Positions 16,926 to 25,935 of a stretch of 61,173 nt of DNA are shown piece by piece. Position 1 is the stretch's first letter. The number at the start of each line of letters is the position of its first letter. Both the position numbers and the translations under genes were made by a program. The notes below the pieces were generated by a model. It did not search any database, was not told the DNA's origin, and saw only the letters and a list, made by a program, of their open reading frames with translations. The DNA comes from Paraglaciecola hydrolytica (GTDB lineage: Bacteria > Pseudomonadota > Gammaproteobacteria > Enterobacterales > Alteromonadaceae): positions 17,994 through 79,166 of the forward strand of contig NZ_LSNE01000018.1 in assembly GCF_001565895.1 (NCBI RefSeq), written 5' to 3'.

Positions 16926-18503
16926 TTACTCCCATTCAATGGTCGCTGGCGGTTTACCCGAAATGTCGTAAACCACTCGTGAAATACCGTCAATTTCATT
17001 GATAATGCGGTTTGAAACCTTACCTAAAAACTCATAAGGTAGGTGTGCCCAGTGAGCCGTCATAAAGTCGATGGTTTCTACTGCGCGTAGCGATACTACC
17101 CAATCGTATTTACGCGCATCGCCCATGACTCCTACCGATTTAACTGGCAAGAATACCGTAAAGGCTTGGCTGACTTTGTTGTACAAGTCGGCAGCGTGCA
17201 GCTCTTCAATAAAGATGGCATCAGCACGGCGTAACAAATCGCAGTATTCTTTTTTCACTTCACCTAATACTCGCACCCCAAGACCTGGGCCAGGGAATGG
17301 ATGGCGATACAACATGTCGTAAGGTAAACCTAGCTCTAAACCGACTTTACGTACTTCGTCTTTAAACAATTCACGTAGTGGCTCAACTAAGCCCATTTTC
17401 ATGTCTGCAGGCAAGCCGCCTACATTGTGGTGAGACTTAATTACATGAGCTTTACCGGTGGCCGAACCAGCAGATTCGATAACATCTGGGTAAATAGTAC
17501 CTTGAGCTAACCACTTGGCATCTACCAGCTTTTTCGATTCTTCGTCAAAAACTTCAACAAAAATGCGGCCGATGATTTTACGTTTGGCTTCTGGCTCATC
17601 TTCACCGGCTAGGGCGGCTAAAAAGCGGTCTTCGGCTTCGATTTTACGAATATTTAAACCAAAGTGATCGCCAAACATGTCCATCACTTGTTTGCCTTCG
17701 TTAAGGCGTAACAAGCCGTTATCCACAAATACACAAGTCAGTTGTTTACCAATGGCGCGGTGCAACAACATGGCCACTACCGATGAATCAACGCCACCGG
17801 ATAGACCTAAGATAACTTCGTCGTCGCCGATTTGCGCTTTCATACGAGCGATGGCATCTTCGATGATGGCGCCCGGAGTCCATAGTTTTTCACAGCCACA
17901 AATATCCAAAACAAAGTGCGACAAAATGCGCTGACCTTGACGGGTATGCGTCACTTCAGGGTGAAATTGCACCCCGTAAAATTGTTTTTCAGGATGTACA
18001 AAAGCAGCAAAAGGACAGCTAGCAGTTTGCGCCGCAGTAATAAAGCCGGGAGGGGCTTTACTGACTTTATCACCGTGACTCATCCATACATCTAACAGCG
18101 CATTACCGTTGTCACCAATGTGATCTTCGATGTTATTGAGCAAAGCCATGTCGGCAATGACTTCCACTTTGGCATAACCAAATTCACGCATGTCGGAGCC
18201 TTGTACTGCCCCGCCCAATTGTTCAGCCATGGTTTGCATGCCGTAACAAATACCAAATACCGGCACACCCGCTTCAAATACATATTGGGGCGCTCTAGGT
18301 GAATTTGCCGCATGTACTGACTCGGGGCCACCCGACAAAATAATACCGTTTGGCTTAAATTCACGAATTTGCTCTTCGCTCACATCCCAAGCCCAAAGTT
18401 CGCAATAAACGCCTATTTCACGCACACGGCGCGCGATCAGCTGAGTATATTGCGAGCCAAAATCAAGGATCAAAATACGTTGGTCATGGATATTTGTGGT
18501 CAT
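16926..18503 (-). CDS. guaA: GMP synthase (glutamine-hydrolysing)
   Basis: GuaA converts XMP, glutamine and ATP to GMP in the cytoplasm. The N-terminal class I glutamine amidotransferase domain shows FGICYGMQ (nucleophile Cys) and QFHPEVTHT (His-Glu). The ATP-pyrophosphatase domain shows the P-loop [10 protein letters not shown]. The C-terminal dimerisation domain ends in KPPATIEWE. Starting at ATG 18503 ([16 protein letters not shown]) gives 525 residues, the usual length; an upstream in-frame start would lie inside the terminator hairpin after guaB. It is downstream of guaB, 64 nt away, with an intrinsic terminator between. Confidence 0.97.
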   Translation of the reverse strand: MTTNIHDQRILILDFGSQYTQLIARRVREIGVYCELWAWDVSEEQIREFKPNGIILSGGPESVHAANSPRAPQYVFEAGVPVFGICYGMQTMAEQLGGAVQGSDMREFGYAKVEVIADMALLNNIEDHIGDNGNALLDVWMSHGDKVSKAPPGFITAAQTASCPFAAFVHPEKQFYGVQFHPEVTHTRQGQRILSHFVLDICGCEKLWTPGAIIEDAIARMKAQIGDDEVILGLSGGVDSSVVAMLLHRAIGKQLTCVFVDNGLLRLNEGKQVMDMFGDHFGLNIRKIEAEDRFLAALAGEDEPEAKRKIIGRIFVEVFDEESKKLVDAKWLAQGTIYPDVIESAGSATGKAHVIKSHHNVGGLPADMKMGLVEPLRELFKDEVRKVGLELGLPYDMLYRHPFPGPGLGVRVLGEVKKEYCDLLRRADAIFIEELHAADLYNKVSQAFTVFLPVKSVGVMGDARKYDWVVSLRAVETIDFMTAHWAHLPYEFLGKVSNRIINEIDGISRVVYDISGKPPATIEWE

Positions 18504-18519
18504 GTAGGTACTCTTTTGC

Positions 18520-18549
18520 AAAAAAAAAAGGACTGAGCTCACCCAGTCC
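18520..18549 (-). terminator. Intrinsic terminator/attenuator between guaB and guaA
   Basis: On the minus strand GGACTG, an 8-nt loop, CAGTCC and then ten T residues: a textbook Rho-independent terminator. It lies 19 nt past the guaB stop codon and only 17 nt before the guaA start codon. It should reduce guaA transcription relative to guaB unless read-through is regulated. Confidence 0.8.
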
Positions 18550-18567
18550 GATTTAACACTCTAGGTA

Positions 18568-20037
18568 TTAACCTAAACGATAGTTTGGCGCTTCTTTCGT
18601 GATACTCACATCATGAACGTGAGATTCACTCATACCAGCGGCAGTCACTTTGACAAACTGCGGTTTAGTGCGCATTTCTTCAATAGTAGCTGAACCTGTC
18701 AAACCCATGGCTGAACGTAAACCGCCCATTTGTTGGTGAATGATGGTAGCGATAGGGCCTTTATAAGCCACTCGACCTTCAATACCTTCTGGCACTAATT
18801 TTTCAGCATTTTTACTGTCTTGGAAATAACGATCAGACGAACCATTGTTTTGATTCATCGCACCTAAGGAGCCCATACCACGGTAAGATTTGTAATAACG
18901 ACCTTGATAAAGCTCTACTTCACCGGGTGCTTCTTCAGTACCAGCTAACATGCTGCCCACCATCACACAGCTTGCTCCAGCAACAATCGCCTTAGCAATA
19001 TCACCAGAAAAACGAATACCACCATCGGCGATAACCGGAATGCCCGTACCTTGTAAAGCTTCAACCGCATCAGATACCGCAGTAATTTGTGGCACACCAC
19101 AGCCCGTGACGATACGAGTAGTACAAATAGAACCTGGACCTATGCCTACTTTTACTGCATCAACACCAGCGTCTGCTAAGGCTTTAGCGCCCTCGCCTGT
19201 TGCTACGTTACCCGCAATGAGCTGTACGTCAGGATAAGCGCCACGTATTTTACGCACACGATCAATAACCCCTTGTGAATGGCCATGGGAGGTATCAATT
19301 AATAATACGTCAACGCCCGCTTCAACCAATAAGGCAATACGCTCATCAGTACCTGGGCCTACGCTAACAGCAGCGCCAACCCGTAAACGGCCACGCTCGT
19401 CTTTACAGGCATTGGGTTTACTTTCGGCTTTTTGGAAATCTTTAACGGTGATCATGCCTGTTAACTTAAAAGCATCATCGACTACTAGAATTTTTTCGAT
19501 ACGGTGTTCGTGCATTAATTCCAGCACTAACTCAGATTTAGCCGCCTCTTTAACGGTGACCAAATCTTTTTTCGCAGTCATCACGCTAGAAATTGGCTGA
19601 TCAAAACGTTTTTCAAAACGTAAATCACGACCAGTCACAATACCAATAAGGTTATTGTCTTCATCAACTACTGGGAAACCAGAGAAGCCATGTTGCAAAC
19701 CTAGGGCGTTTACTTCGCCAATGGTCGCGGTATGCAATACGGTAACGGGATCGGAGATCACACCACTTTCGTATTTTTTAACCGTGCGTACATGTTCAGC
19801 CTGTTGTTCAGCTGTCATGTTTTTATGAATAAAACCTATGCCACCTTCCTGCGCCAGCGCAATGGCTAAGCGAGCTTCCGATACAGTATCCATAGCGGCA
19901 GAAACAAGGGGAATATTTAAGCTAACACCGCGAGTCAATTGTGTCTTTAAATCAGCGGTATGAGGGAGGACAGTAGAGTGCCCGGGTAAGATCAAAACGT
20001 CGTCAAACGTTAGGGCTTCTTTGGCGATCCGTAACAT
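18568..20037 (-). CDS. guaB: Inosine-5'-monophosphate dehydrogenase
   Basis: GuaB oxidises IMP to XMP with NAD+, the committed step to guanine nucleotides. The 489-residue length and architecture are standard: N-terminal barrel start [13 protein letters not shown], two CBS domains (about 95-205), the catalytic loop [18 protein letters not shown] with the nucleophilic Cys, the phosphate-binding ADGGIR and the mobile flap [13 protein letters not shown]. It is the first gene of guaBA, with a recognisable sigma-70-type promoter 40-70 nt upstream and a ribosome site (AGGTG, 8 nt before ATG). Confidence 0.97.
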   Translation of the reverse strand: MLRIAKEALTFDDVLILPGHSTVLPHTADLKTQLTRGVSLNIPLVSAAMDTVSEARLAIALAQEGGIGFIHKNMTAEQQAEHVRTVKKYESGVISDPVTVLHTATIGEVNALGLQHGFSGFPVVDEDNNLIGIVTGRDLRFEKRFDQPISSVMTAKKDLVTVKEAAKSELVLELMHEHRIEKILVVDDAFKLTGMITVKDFQKAESKPNACKDERGRLRVGAAVSVGPGTDERIALLVEAGVDVLLIDTSHGHSQGVIDRVRKIRGAYPDVQLIAGNVATGEGAKALADAGVDAVKVGIGPGSICTTRIVTGCGVPQITAVSDAVEALQGTGIPVIADGGIRFSGDIAKAIVAGASCVMVGSMLAGTEEAPGEVELYQGRYYKSYRGMGSLGAMNQNNGSSDRYFQDSKNAEKLVPEGIEGRVAYKGPIATIIHQQMGGLRSAMGLTGSATIEEMRTKPQFVKVTAAGMSESHVHDVSITKEAPNYRLG

Positions 20038-20076
20038 GCAATTTTCACCTTTAAAGGGGGTTTTAATTGCGGCGCG

Positions 20077-20105
20077 ATTCTAGCGGAAATGCTTAGCAAG
20101 GTAAA
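20077..20105 (-). promoter_or_regulatory. Probable sigma-70 promoter of guaB
   Basis: On the minus strand TTTACC (20105-20100) and TAGAAT (20082-20077) are separated by 17 nt, 40 nt from the guaB start codon. This agrees with the consensus at 4/6 and 5/6 positions. The remaining 20106-20342 contains the divergent upstream region of the outer-membrane protein gene with no other clear element. Confidence 0.45.
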
Positions 20106-20342
20106 CTTAAAAACACAATTTCCTGTGCTTTAATGCACTTATTTTCTGTTTCCTGCTTGTGTAAAAATTACATTTCAACGAAATCATTACACTAGCCCCT
20201 CGTCCAAGTGTTTATATTTTAAGCACAAAATCCCGTAAACCCTGTATTTCTGCTTGTTTTATATGCGAAAAAAATTGGCATGTCCTCTGCAATATTCGAT
20301 TTAGGAACCTTTTCTTTTTTATAAATATATTGGAGCATGATT

Positions 20343-20924
20343 ATGAAAAGTAAAATGAAAACCTCTTTATCACTGGCAGCACTATCTTTGGCTGTAATAG
20401 GTTTATCTGGTACCGCACAAGCACAATCTGGCATAGATAATACAGGGTTCTATGTGGGTGCTGGTTATGGACAATACTCTTTCCAGTTTGAAGATCGCGA
20501 AAATGACATCGACTTTGACGACGATGCAGGCGTATTAAAAGGTTATATAGGCGCACAATTTAGCCCCTATTTGGGTGTCGAGTTAGCTTACCTCAATTTT
20601 GATGAACTCAACGATAACGACAATTACAGCGAAGTAGACGGTTATTCCCTCGCTGGCCGTTTATCCTTGCCGCTGTCTGAGCGCTTTTCACTGTATGCCA
20701 AAGGTGGTTGGTTTGAGTGGGAAGCTCAAGTATCAGCTAATACACCGGCATTTATCGACATTTCATCCACTCAAGAAGGTGGTGATGTATTTTATGGTGT
20801 AGGTATGCAGTATGCCTTTACGCAGAATATTCAAACCCGTCTCGAATACGAACGTTTTGAGTTAGAAGACGATATAGAACCCGATATGGATGTAGCGTCT
20901 TTATCAATTCAATACATGTTTTAG
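20343..20924 (+). CDS. Outer-membrane beta-barrel protein (OmpA/OmpW-like, porin family)
   Basis: This 193-residue protein has a signal peptide (MKSKMKTSLSLAALSLAVIGLSGTAQA). The mature part consists of alternating beta strands with aromatic girdles (GFYVGAGYGQYSFQF, KGYIGAQFSPYLGVELAYLNF, LYAKGGWFEWEAQV) and ends in SLSIQYMF, a terminal Phe as required for BAM-dependent insertion. Loops are Asp/Asn-rich. I start at ATG 20343, because GGAG at 20332-20335 is 7 nt away from it but only 1 nt from the ATG at 20337. Function as a small 8-stranded barrel is inference. Confidence 0.85.
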   Translation: MKSKMKTSLSLAALSLAVIGLSGTAQAQSGIDNTGFYVGAGYGQYSFQFEDRENDIDFDDDAGVLKGYIGAQFSPYLGVELAYLNFDELNDNDNYSEVDGYSLAGRLSLPLSERFSLYAKGGWFEWEAQVSANTPAFIDISSTQEGGDVFYGVGMQYAFTQNIQTRLEYERFELEDDIEPDMDVASLSIQYMF

Positions 20925-20967
20925 TTAAGGTTGGTTTGGTCTTAACTAAAACAATCTCTACAAACAG

Positions 20968-20997
20968 GGGCAAAGCGTAATACCTTTGCCCTTTTTT
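20968..20997 (+). terminator. Intrinsic terminator after the outer-membrane protein gene
   Basis: Stem GGGCAAAG / CTTTGCCC with an 8-nt loop followed by TTTTTT. A second, weaker hairpin (AGTTAAG...CTTAACT) lies just upstream at the stop codon. Confidence 0.9.
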
Positions 20998-21052
20998 CGT
21001 GGTGCATAAGCAGGTAAACTGGCCCCAGATTTTTATAAAATAGTTAGCCTTG

Positions 21053-22429
21053 ATGTTCAGTCAACCATCCGCTTCACGCAATATCCTCACTGTCAGTAAA
21101 CTGAATCGCTTAGCCAAAAGTGTGCTGGAAGCAGAGATTGGTCAAGTGTGGCTCACCGCCGAGATATCTAACTTTGTCGCTGCCAGCTCCGGTCATTGGT
21201 ATTTCACTTTAAAAGACGAACGGGCCCAAATCAAAGCCGCTATGTTTAAGGGCGCCAATCAGCGGGTAAAACAAAAACCTAAAGAAGGTGACAAAATTTT
21301 AGTGCGCGCCAATATCAGTTTGTATGAACCCCGTGGTGATTATCAGCTCATTGTGGAATTCATGGAGCCTGAAGGCGAAGGCCAGCTCAAACAACAGTTT
21401 GAACAACTCAAAATAAAACTGGCGGCCGAAGGTTTGTTTGCCCACGAACATAAAAAAGCGCTGCCAGAAGCGGTGTTAAAAGTGGGGGTTATAACTTCAG
21501 CCACCGGCGCTGCCTTACACGATATTCTTACCGTACTGAAACGCCGTAACCCTGCCATTGAAGTGGTGATATACCCTACTCAAGTGCAGGGTGATGCGGC
21601 AGTAGCGCAAATATGTCAGGCCATCAGTGTGGCCAATCAACGGGATGAAGTTCAAGTGTTGATCGTCGGCCGTGGTGGTGGCTCTTTGGAAGATCTATGG
21701 TGTTTTAACCACGAAAATGTGGCTCGCGCCATTTTTGCGTCAAACTTACCCATCATTAGTGCGGTAGGTCATGAAGTGGATGTGAGTATTGCCGACTTTG
21801 TGGCCGACTTACGCGCCCCTACTCCCTCGGCGGCGGCAGAACTCGTCAGTCGTGATCAAGGTAGCTTAAATCTAGCCGTGCATAACTTGCGCGAACGTTT
21901 GAACAAACTTATTCGCGTTCAATTAAACGAACTGACTTACCAACAACAATTTTTACAACAAAGTCTGCAGCGTAACCACCCACAAAAACAACTGGAGCAG
22001 CAATACCAGTATGTTGATCAACTGAGCCAACGACTCGAAAAAAACCTGTTGAACAAGCTAAAACAAGAACAAAACCAACATAATAATCTGCAAAATCGTT
22101 TAGCCCAGCACAATCCAGCTAAATTGTTAGAGCGCCAAACTAAAGTGGTTAGCGAATTACAAAGCAGGCTCAGCCATAGTTGGCAACAAGTGTTTAGCCG
22201 AAAACAACAGGTACTTGCCAATGCCAGTCACTTACTTAATACGGTGAGTCCGCTGTCTACTTTGGCACGGGGTTATAGCATCAGTTTTAAACAAGGTGAG
22301 ATAGTACGCAGTGTTAAACAGGTGACTGCGGGTGATAATTTGGATTTGCGTTTAGCCGATGGTGAAGTGAGTGCCACGATTAACAGTGTTAAAAATAAAC
22401 AAACGTCAGCTTTAAACAACAAAGTGTAA
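21053..22429 (+). CDS. xseA: Exodeoxyribonuclease VII large subunit
   Basis: XseA, with small subunit XseB, degrades single-stranded DNA to oligonucleotides. The 458-residue protein shows the N-terminal OB-fold ([24 protein letters not shown]), the catalytic core with [15 protein letters not shown] and [14 protein letters not shown], the VGHEVD and [10 protein letters not shown] motifs, and a long Gln-rich coiled-coil region (about 270-400) that binds XseB. The ATG at 21053 is preferred over the TTG immediately before it. xseB is not adjacent. Confidence 0.95.
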   Translation: MFSQPSASRNILTVSKLNRLAKSVLEAEIGQVWLTAEISNFVAASSGHWYFTLKDERAQIKAAMFKGANQRVKQKPKEGDKILVRANISLYEPRGDYQLIVEFMEPEGEGQLKQQFEQLKIKLAAEGLFAHEHKKALPEAVLKVGVITSATGAALHDILTVLKRRNPAIEVVIYPTQVQGDAAVAQICQAISVANQRDEVQVLIVGRGGGSLEDLWCFNHENVARAIFASNLPIISAVGHEVDVSIADFVADLRAPTPSAAAELVSRDQGSLNLAVHNLRERLNKLIRVQLNELTYQQQFLQQSLQRNHPQKQLEQQYQYVDQLSQRLEKNLLNKLKQEQNQHNNLQNRLAQHNPAKLLERQTKVVSELQSRLSHSWQQVFSRKQQVLANASHLLNTVSPLSTLARGYSISFKQGEIVRSVKQVTAGDNLDLRLADGEVSATINSVKNKQTSALNNKV

Positions 22430-22520
22430 CAATAAGCTAGACTGCTTAGCCGCTGACTTTTTGCAAAGTATGGGGTAAAGTAGGCCTAGTTCCTCTTAAC
22501 CAGTAATAGCCTAGAGCATA

Positions 22521-22919
22521 ATGCCAATTCGACTGCAGCCCTATCTCATGATTATCATTCTACTGTTAAATCAGTGGTTTGCTGCATCTGCGTTGGCCAG
22601 TCATAGCCATGTTAAATCCCAGTCAATGTCGGCTGTCGATATGACAGTATGTAATATGGCACAGGGAAATATGATACAAGGCATGGACATGTCGAACATG
22701 GCTCACGGTATTGCTGAAGTTGATAGCGCACAAAACACCAACGATAAAGATTGTTGTGAGCACGATTGCAGTTGTCCTGCTAGTGCCTGTTCAAGTGCCG
22801 CACTGATTAATATTGCTGCATCAAAGCTCAATTTAAATAGCAGTTTTGTTTTGCTTAACTATGAATTTTCCAGCCTCACAGCATCTCTTTCTCTCCTCCA
22901 AAAACCACCTCAAGCTTAA
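22521..22919 (+). CDS. Small exported Met/His/Cys-rich protein upstream of the copper-efflux operon
   Basis: This 132-residue protein has a signal peptide (ending near ASALASHSH). The mature part has a Met-rich stretch (MTVCNMAQGNMIQGMDMSNMAHG) and a Cys cluster (KDCCEHDCSCPASACSS), both typical of copper- or silver-binding proteins. No named family is recognised. It lies about 115 nt before the CusC-like gene on the same strand. A periplasmic metal-binding accessory of the efflux system is inferred from composition and position. Confidence 0.65.
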   Translation: MPIRLQPYLMIIILLLNQWFAASALASHSHVKSQSMSAVDMTVCNMAQGNMIQGMDMSNMAHGIAEVDSAQNTNDKDCCEHDCSCPASACSSAALINIAASKLNLNSSFVLLNYEFSSLTASLSLLQKPPQA

Positions 22920-23035
22920 TAACACAGCATAGATCCGCCTGAAATACGGCAGACTCTTTAAATAACGGGGCTTCCCCACTGTGTTTAAACCTAGCGTTAT
23001 CAGCCTTAATGGGTCTGTTAACATGAGATTATTTT

Positions 23036-24409
23036 ATGTACTTTGTTTTATTATCATCCACTTATATGCGCCTGTGGCTACTCGCCCTAACAGGCATTTT
23101 TATTGGTCTAGCCTCTAGTTCGGCAGCCGCAATAAGTTTACCAGAAGCTCAGCAACTCGCTATCCAATACGATCCTTGGCAGCAAACAAGTAGCCTGCAA
23201 GAGCGAGCTCTGGTAGCAGACAGCAGTGCCGCCGCCACGCTCAGCGATCCGGTATTATCAGTCGGTTTAGCCAATTTACCCACCGATGGTTTTCAATTTA
23301 ACCAAGAAGGTATGACCCAATTAAAAGTGGGTTTAAGCCAGCAGTTTGCCCGCGGTGACAGTCTCGAAATAAAACGCCGGCTAATATTAAATTTAGCCGC
23401 TAGACATCCCCTGTTACGTGCCGAGCGACAAGAAAAACTCAAGGTCATGGTGGGCAAGCTGTGGTTAGATGCCTTCAGTACCCAACAAAGAATGCATATT
23501 ATCGCCAGCAGCAGGCCATTATTTGTGCAGCTCAGTGACATAGTAGAGGCCAGTTATGGTTCAGCCCAAGGTCGCACTCGTCAACAAGATGTGATCCAAG
23601 CTCAAGTTGAACTTGCCCGTTTAGATGACAGATTAAGTGCCTTAGCAACAGAGCGTGACAGCAAGTTGGCGAGCTTAGCTGAATGGCTGTATGAACATGA
23701 TAATTATGGCAAGGACTTAACACTCAGTGATAGTTGGCCAAAAATTGACGTGCCAGATGCCAAAATATTGCACTTATTGCAACAACAAAACAAATCGCAG
23801 CTAGCACAGATATTGGCCTTACACCCGTCCATGTTGGCGGCCGAACAGCAAATTAAGTCACAGTTAAATGGGGTGGAATTAGCTCAACAAAAATACCAGC
23901 CCCAATGGGGCGTGAATGCCAGTTATGCTTATCGTGATGACGATGTGAATGGCAATAGTCGCGCTGATTTTTTCTCAGTGGGTTTTAGTCTTGATTTGCC
24001 CTTATTTACCAATAATCGCCAAGACAAAGAAGTGGAATCGGCTACCTTACAAGCCGAAGCGGCCAAAACCGAGCAACAATTATTGCTGCGTAACTTACTC
24101 GCTCAAGCGCTCAATAACTGGCAAGCCGCACAACAAACACAACAACGTATTCAGCAATTTGAGCAAGTGATTTTACCTCAATTAGCCGAACAAGCCGACG
24201 CCACATTGAATGCCTACACGAGCGACAATGGCGATTTTGGCGATGTTATGCGCAGCCGGATCGCCCAGCTCAATAGCGAATTGGTTCTCATTAAATTGCG
24301 AAATGAACTGGCTCAGTATCAAGTGCAGTTACTCTATTATTTTAAACCCGCCAATTTTAGTGTGAAACAGGGCGACTCAGCCACTGTAAACCACGCAGGA
24401 GACAAGTAA
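23036..24409 (+). CDS. cusC: Outer-membrane efflux channel (TolC/CusC family)
   Basis: This 457-residue TolC-type protein has a signal peptide ending in SSSAAA and paired helical repeats of the outer-membrane efflux family (SLPEAQQLAIQYDPWQQ..., LSVGLANLPTDGF, VNASYAYRDDDVNGNSRADFFSVGFSLDLPLF). It forms the outer-membrane exit duct of a tripartite metal pump. An internal ATG at 23066 would also give a signal peptide; 23036 has a better-placed GAG. Its stop codon overlaps the start of cusB by one base. The Cus name follows from the operon and is not proven. Confidence 0.85.
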   Translation: MYFVLLSSTYMRLWLLALTGIFIGLASSSAAAISLPEAQQLAIQYDPWQQTSSLQERALVADSSAAATLSDPVLSVGLANLPTDGFQFNQEGMTQLKVGLSQQFARGDSLEIKRRLILNLAARHPLLRAERQEKLKVMVGKLWLDAFSTQQRMHIIASSRPLFVQLSDIVEASYGSAQGRTRQQDVIQAQVELARLDDRLSALATERDSKLASLAEWLYEHDNYGKDLTLSDSWPKIDVPDAKILHLLQQQNKSQLAQILALHPSMLAAEQQIKSQLNGVELAQQKYQPQWGVNASYAYRDDDVNGNSRADFFSVGFSLDLPLFTNNRQDKEVESATLQAEAAKTEQQLLLRNLLAQALNNWQAAQQTQQRIQQFEQVILPQLAEQADATLNAYTSDNGDFGDVMRSRIAQLNSELVLIKLRNELAQYQVQLLYYFKPANFSVKQGDSATVNHAGDK

Positions 24410-25935
24410 TGAAAGCAGTAGTAACTGGCCTAAGCGGCCTCGTTGTAGGTGTCGCTCTCACCTTGTTTTTTGCCACCAACCAGTCACATGACATGACCAG
24501 TGATACCGCAGGTTCAGGGGCGAGTAACGAGCCTTTGTACTGGGTGGCACCGATGGATCCTAACTATCGTCGTGACCAACCGGGCAAGTCGCCAATGGGC
24601 ATGGATTTGGTGCCGGTTTATGCACAAGACTCACAGCAAAAAGAGCAAGTTGGGGTGATTAAAATTGAGCCCAATGTCATCAACAATTTGGGCGTCAGAA
24701 CAGCTAAAGTGCAACGCCAATCTTTGCACGTGCCCATTAATACCGTGGGTTATGTGGGTTATAACCAAGATACTTTGGTGCATATCCATCCTCGAGTAGA
24801 AGGTTGGGTAGACAAACTGTATGTGAAAACAACAGGACAACAAGTGACTAAAGGTGAGCCTTTGTATGCCCTTTATTCGCCCCAATTAGTTAATGCCCAA
24901 GAAGAATTTTTACTGGCGCGTAATCGCCAAAATACTAACTTAAGCACAGCCGCCTTAGAACGCCTCAAAGCTTTACAAATGCCCGCGGCGGCCATTACTC
25001 AACTGACCAATACGGGCAAGGTACAACAAACCGTGATTTTTAGTGCGCCCCAATCGGGTGTGGTGGATAACCTCAATATTCGTGAAGGATTTTTTGTAAA
25101 ACCCGGCACTACTTTGTTATCTATAGGCGCTTTGGACGAAGTGTGGGTTGAAGCTGAGGTATTTGAACGCCAAGCCTCGTTAGTTAAAGCGGGCTTAAGT
25201 GCCACCATGACGCTGGGCTTTTTGCCTGGTGAAGTATGGCAAGGAAAACTGGATTACATCTACCCCACTCTAGATGCTGTTACTCGTACCGTGCGGGTGC
25301 GTCTGCGTTTTGCTAATCCTCAGCGCAAACTCAAACCCAATATGTTTGCCCAAATCACTATTCATAGTGACTTAAATCAAGACTCATTGCTGGTACCAAA
25401 AGAGGCAGTTATTCGCACAGGTCAACAAGACCGTGTGGTATTGGCTTTAGGTCAAGGGCAGTTTAAATCGGTGGCGGTTAAGCTTGGTTTAGTCACTGCC
25501 GATCAGGCACAAATATTAGCTGGTTTGGCTGAAGACGAAGAAGTGGTCACTTCAGCCCAGTTTTTACTCGACTCCGAAAGTAGCATTAGCTCTGATTTTA
25601 AACGTATGTTTCATGGTGATAATGAACAGCAAATGAACATGGCGTCTGAGTCACAAGCTGACTCAACGCCCAGCATACAAAGCGCCAGTGTCAGCGGTAA
25701 AATTCTACAAATCGACCCAAGTCAGCGGATCATCACCATTCACCGGGGACCCATAGAAAAATGGCAGCGGCCTGCCGCCACCGTGGATTTTATCCTCGCC
25801 ACCGACCTTAATATTGATGACTTAAGCAGCGAACAAAACATCCACTTCACTTTTGAGATCCAACAAGGTGAGTTTGTGATCACCGACATAATGCCTGATC
25901 ACAGCAAGCATATGCAGATGGAGTCAAAACCATGA
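24409..25935 (+). CDS. cusB: Periplasmic adaptor of metal RND efflux with heavy-metal-binding and CusF-like domains
   Basis: This 508-residue membrane-fusion protein has, in order, an N-terminal membrane anchor; a small heavy-metal-binding domain (WVAPMDPNYRRDQPGKSPMG...DLVPVY, about 44-72); the barrel-sandwich/hairpin adaptor core; and a C-terminal CusF-like domain (about 425-500, VSGKILQIDPSQRIITIHRG). In the CusF-like domain the His is kept, but the canonical W-P-x-M-T-M-x-F reads R-P-A-A-T-V-D-F, so both Met ligands are lost. The gene overlaps cusC by 1 nt and cusA by 4 nt. Confidence 0.9.
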   Translation: MKAVVTGLSGLVVGVALTLFFATNQSHDMTSDTAGSGASNEPLYWVAPMDPNYRRDQPGKSPMGMDLVPVYAQDSQQKEQVGVIKIEPNVINNLGVRTAKVQRQSLHVPINTVGYVGYNQDTLVHIHPRVEGWVDKLYVKTTGQQVTKGEPLYALYSPQLVNAQEEFLLARNRQNTNLSTAALERLKALQMPAAAITQLTNTGKVQQTVIFSAPQSGVVDNLNIREGFFVKPGTTLLSIGALDEVWVEAEVFERQASLVKAGLSATMTLGFLPGEVWQGKLDYIYPTLDAVTRTVRVRLRFANPQRKLKPNMFAQITIHSDLNQDSLLVPKEAVIRTGQQDRVVLALGQGQFKSVAVKLGLVTADQAQILAGLAEDEEVVTSAQFLLDSESSISSDFKRMFHGDNEQQMNMASESQADSTPSIQSASVSGKILQIDPSQRIITIHRGPIEKWQRPAATVDFILATDLNIDDLSSEQNIHFTFEIQQGEFVITDIMPDHSKHMQMESKP

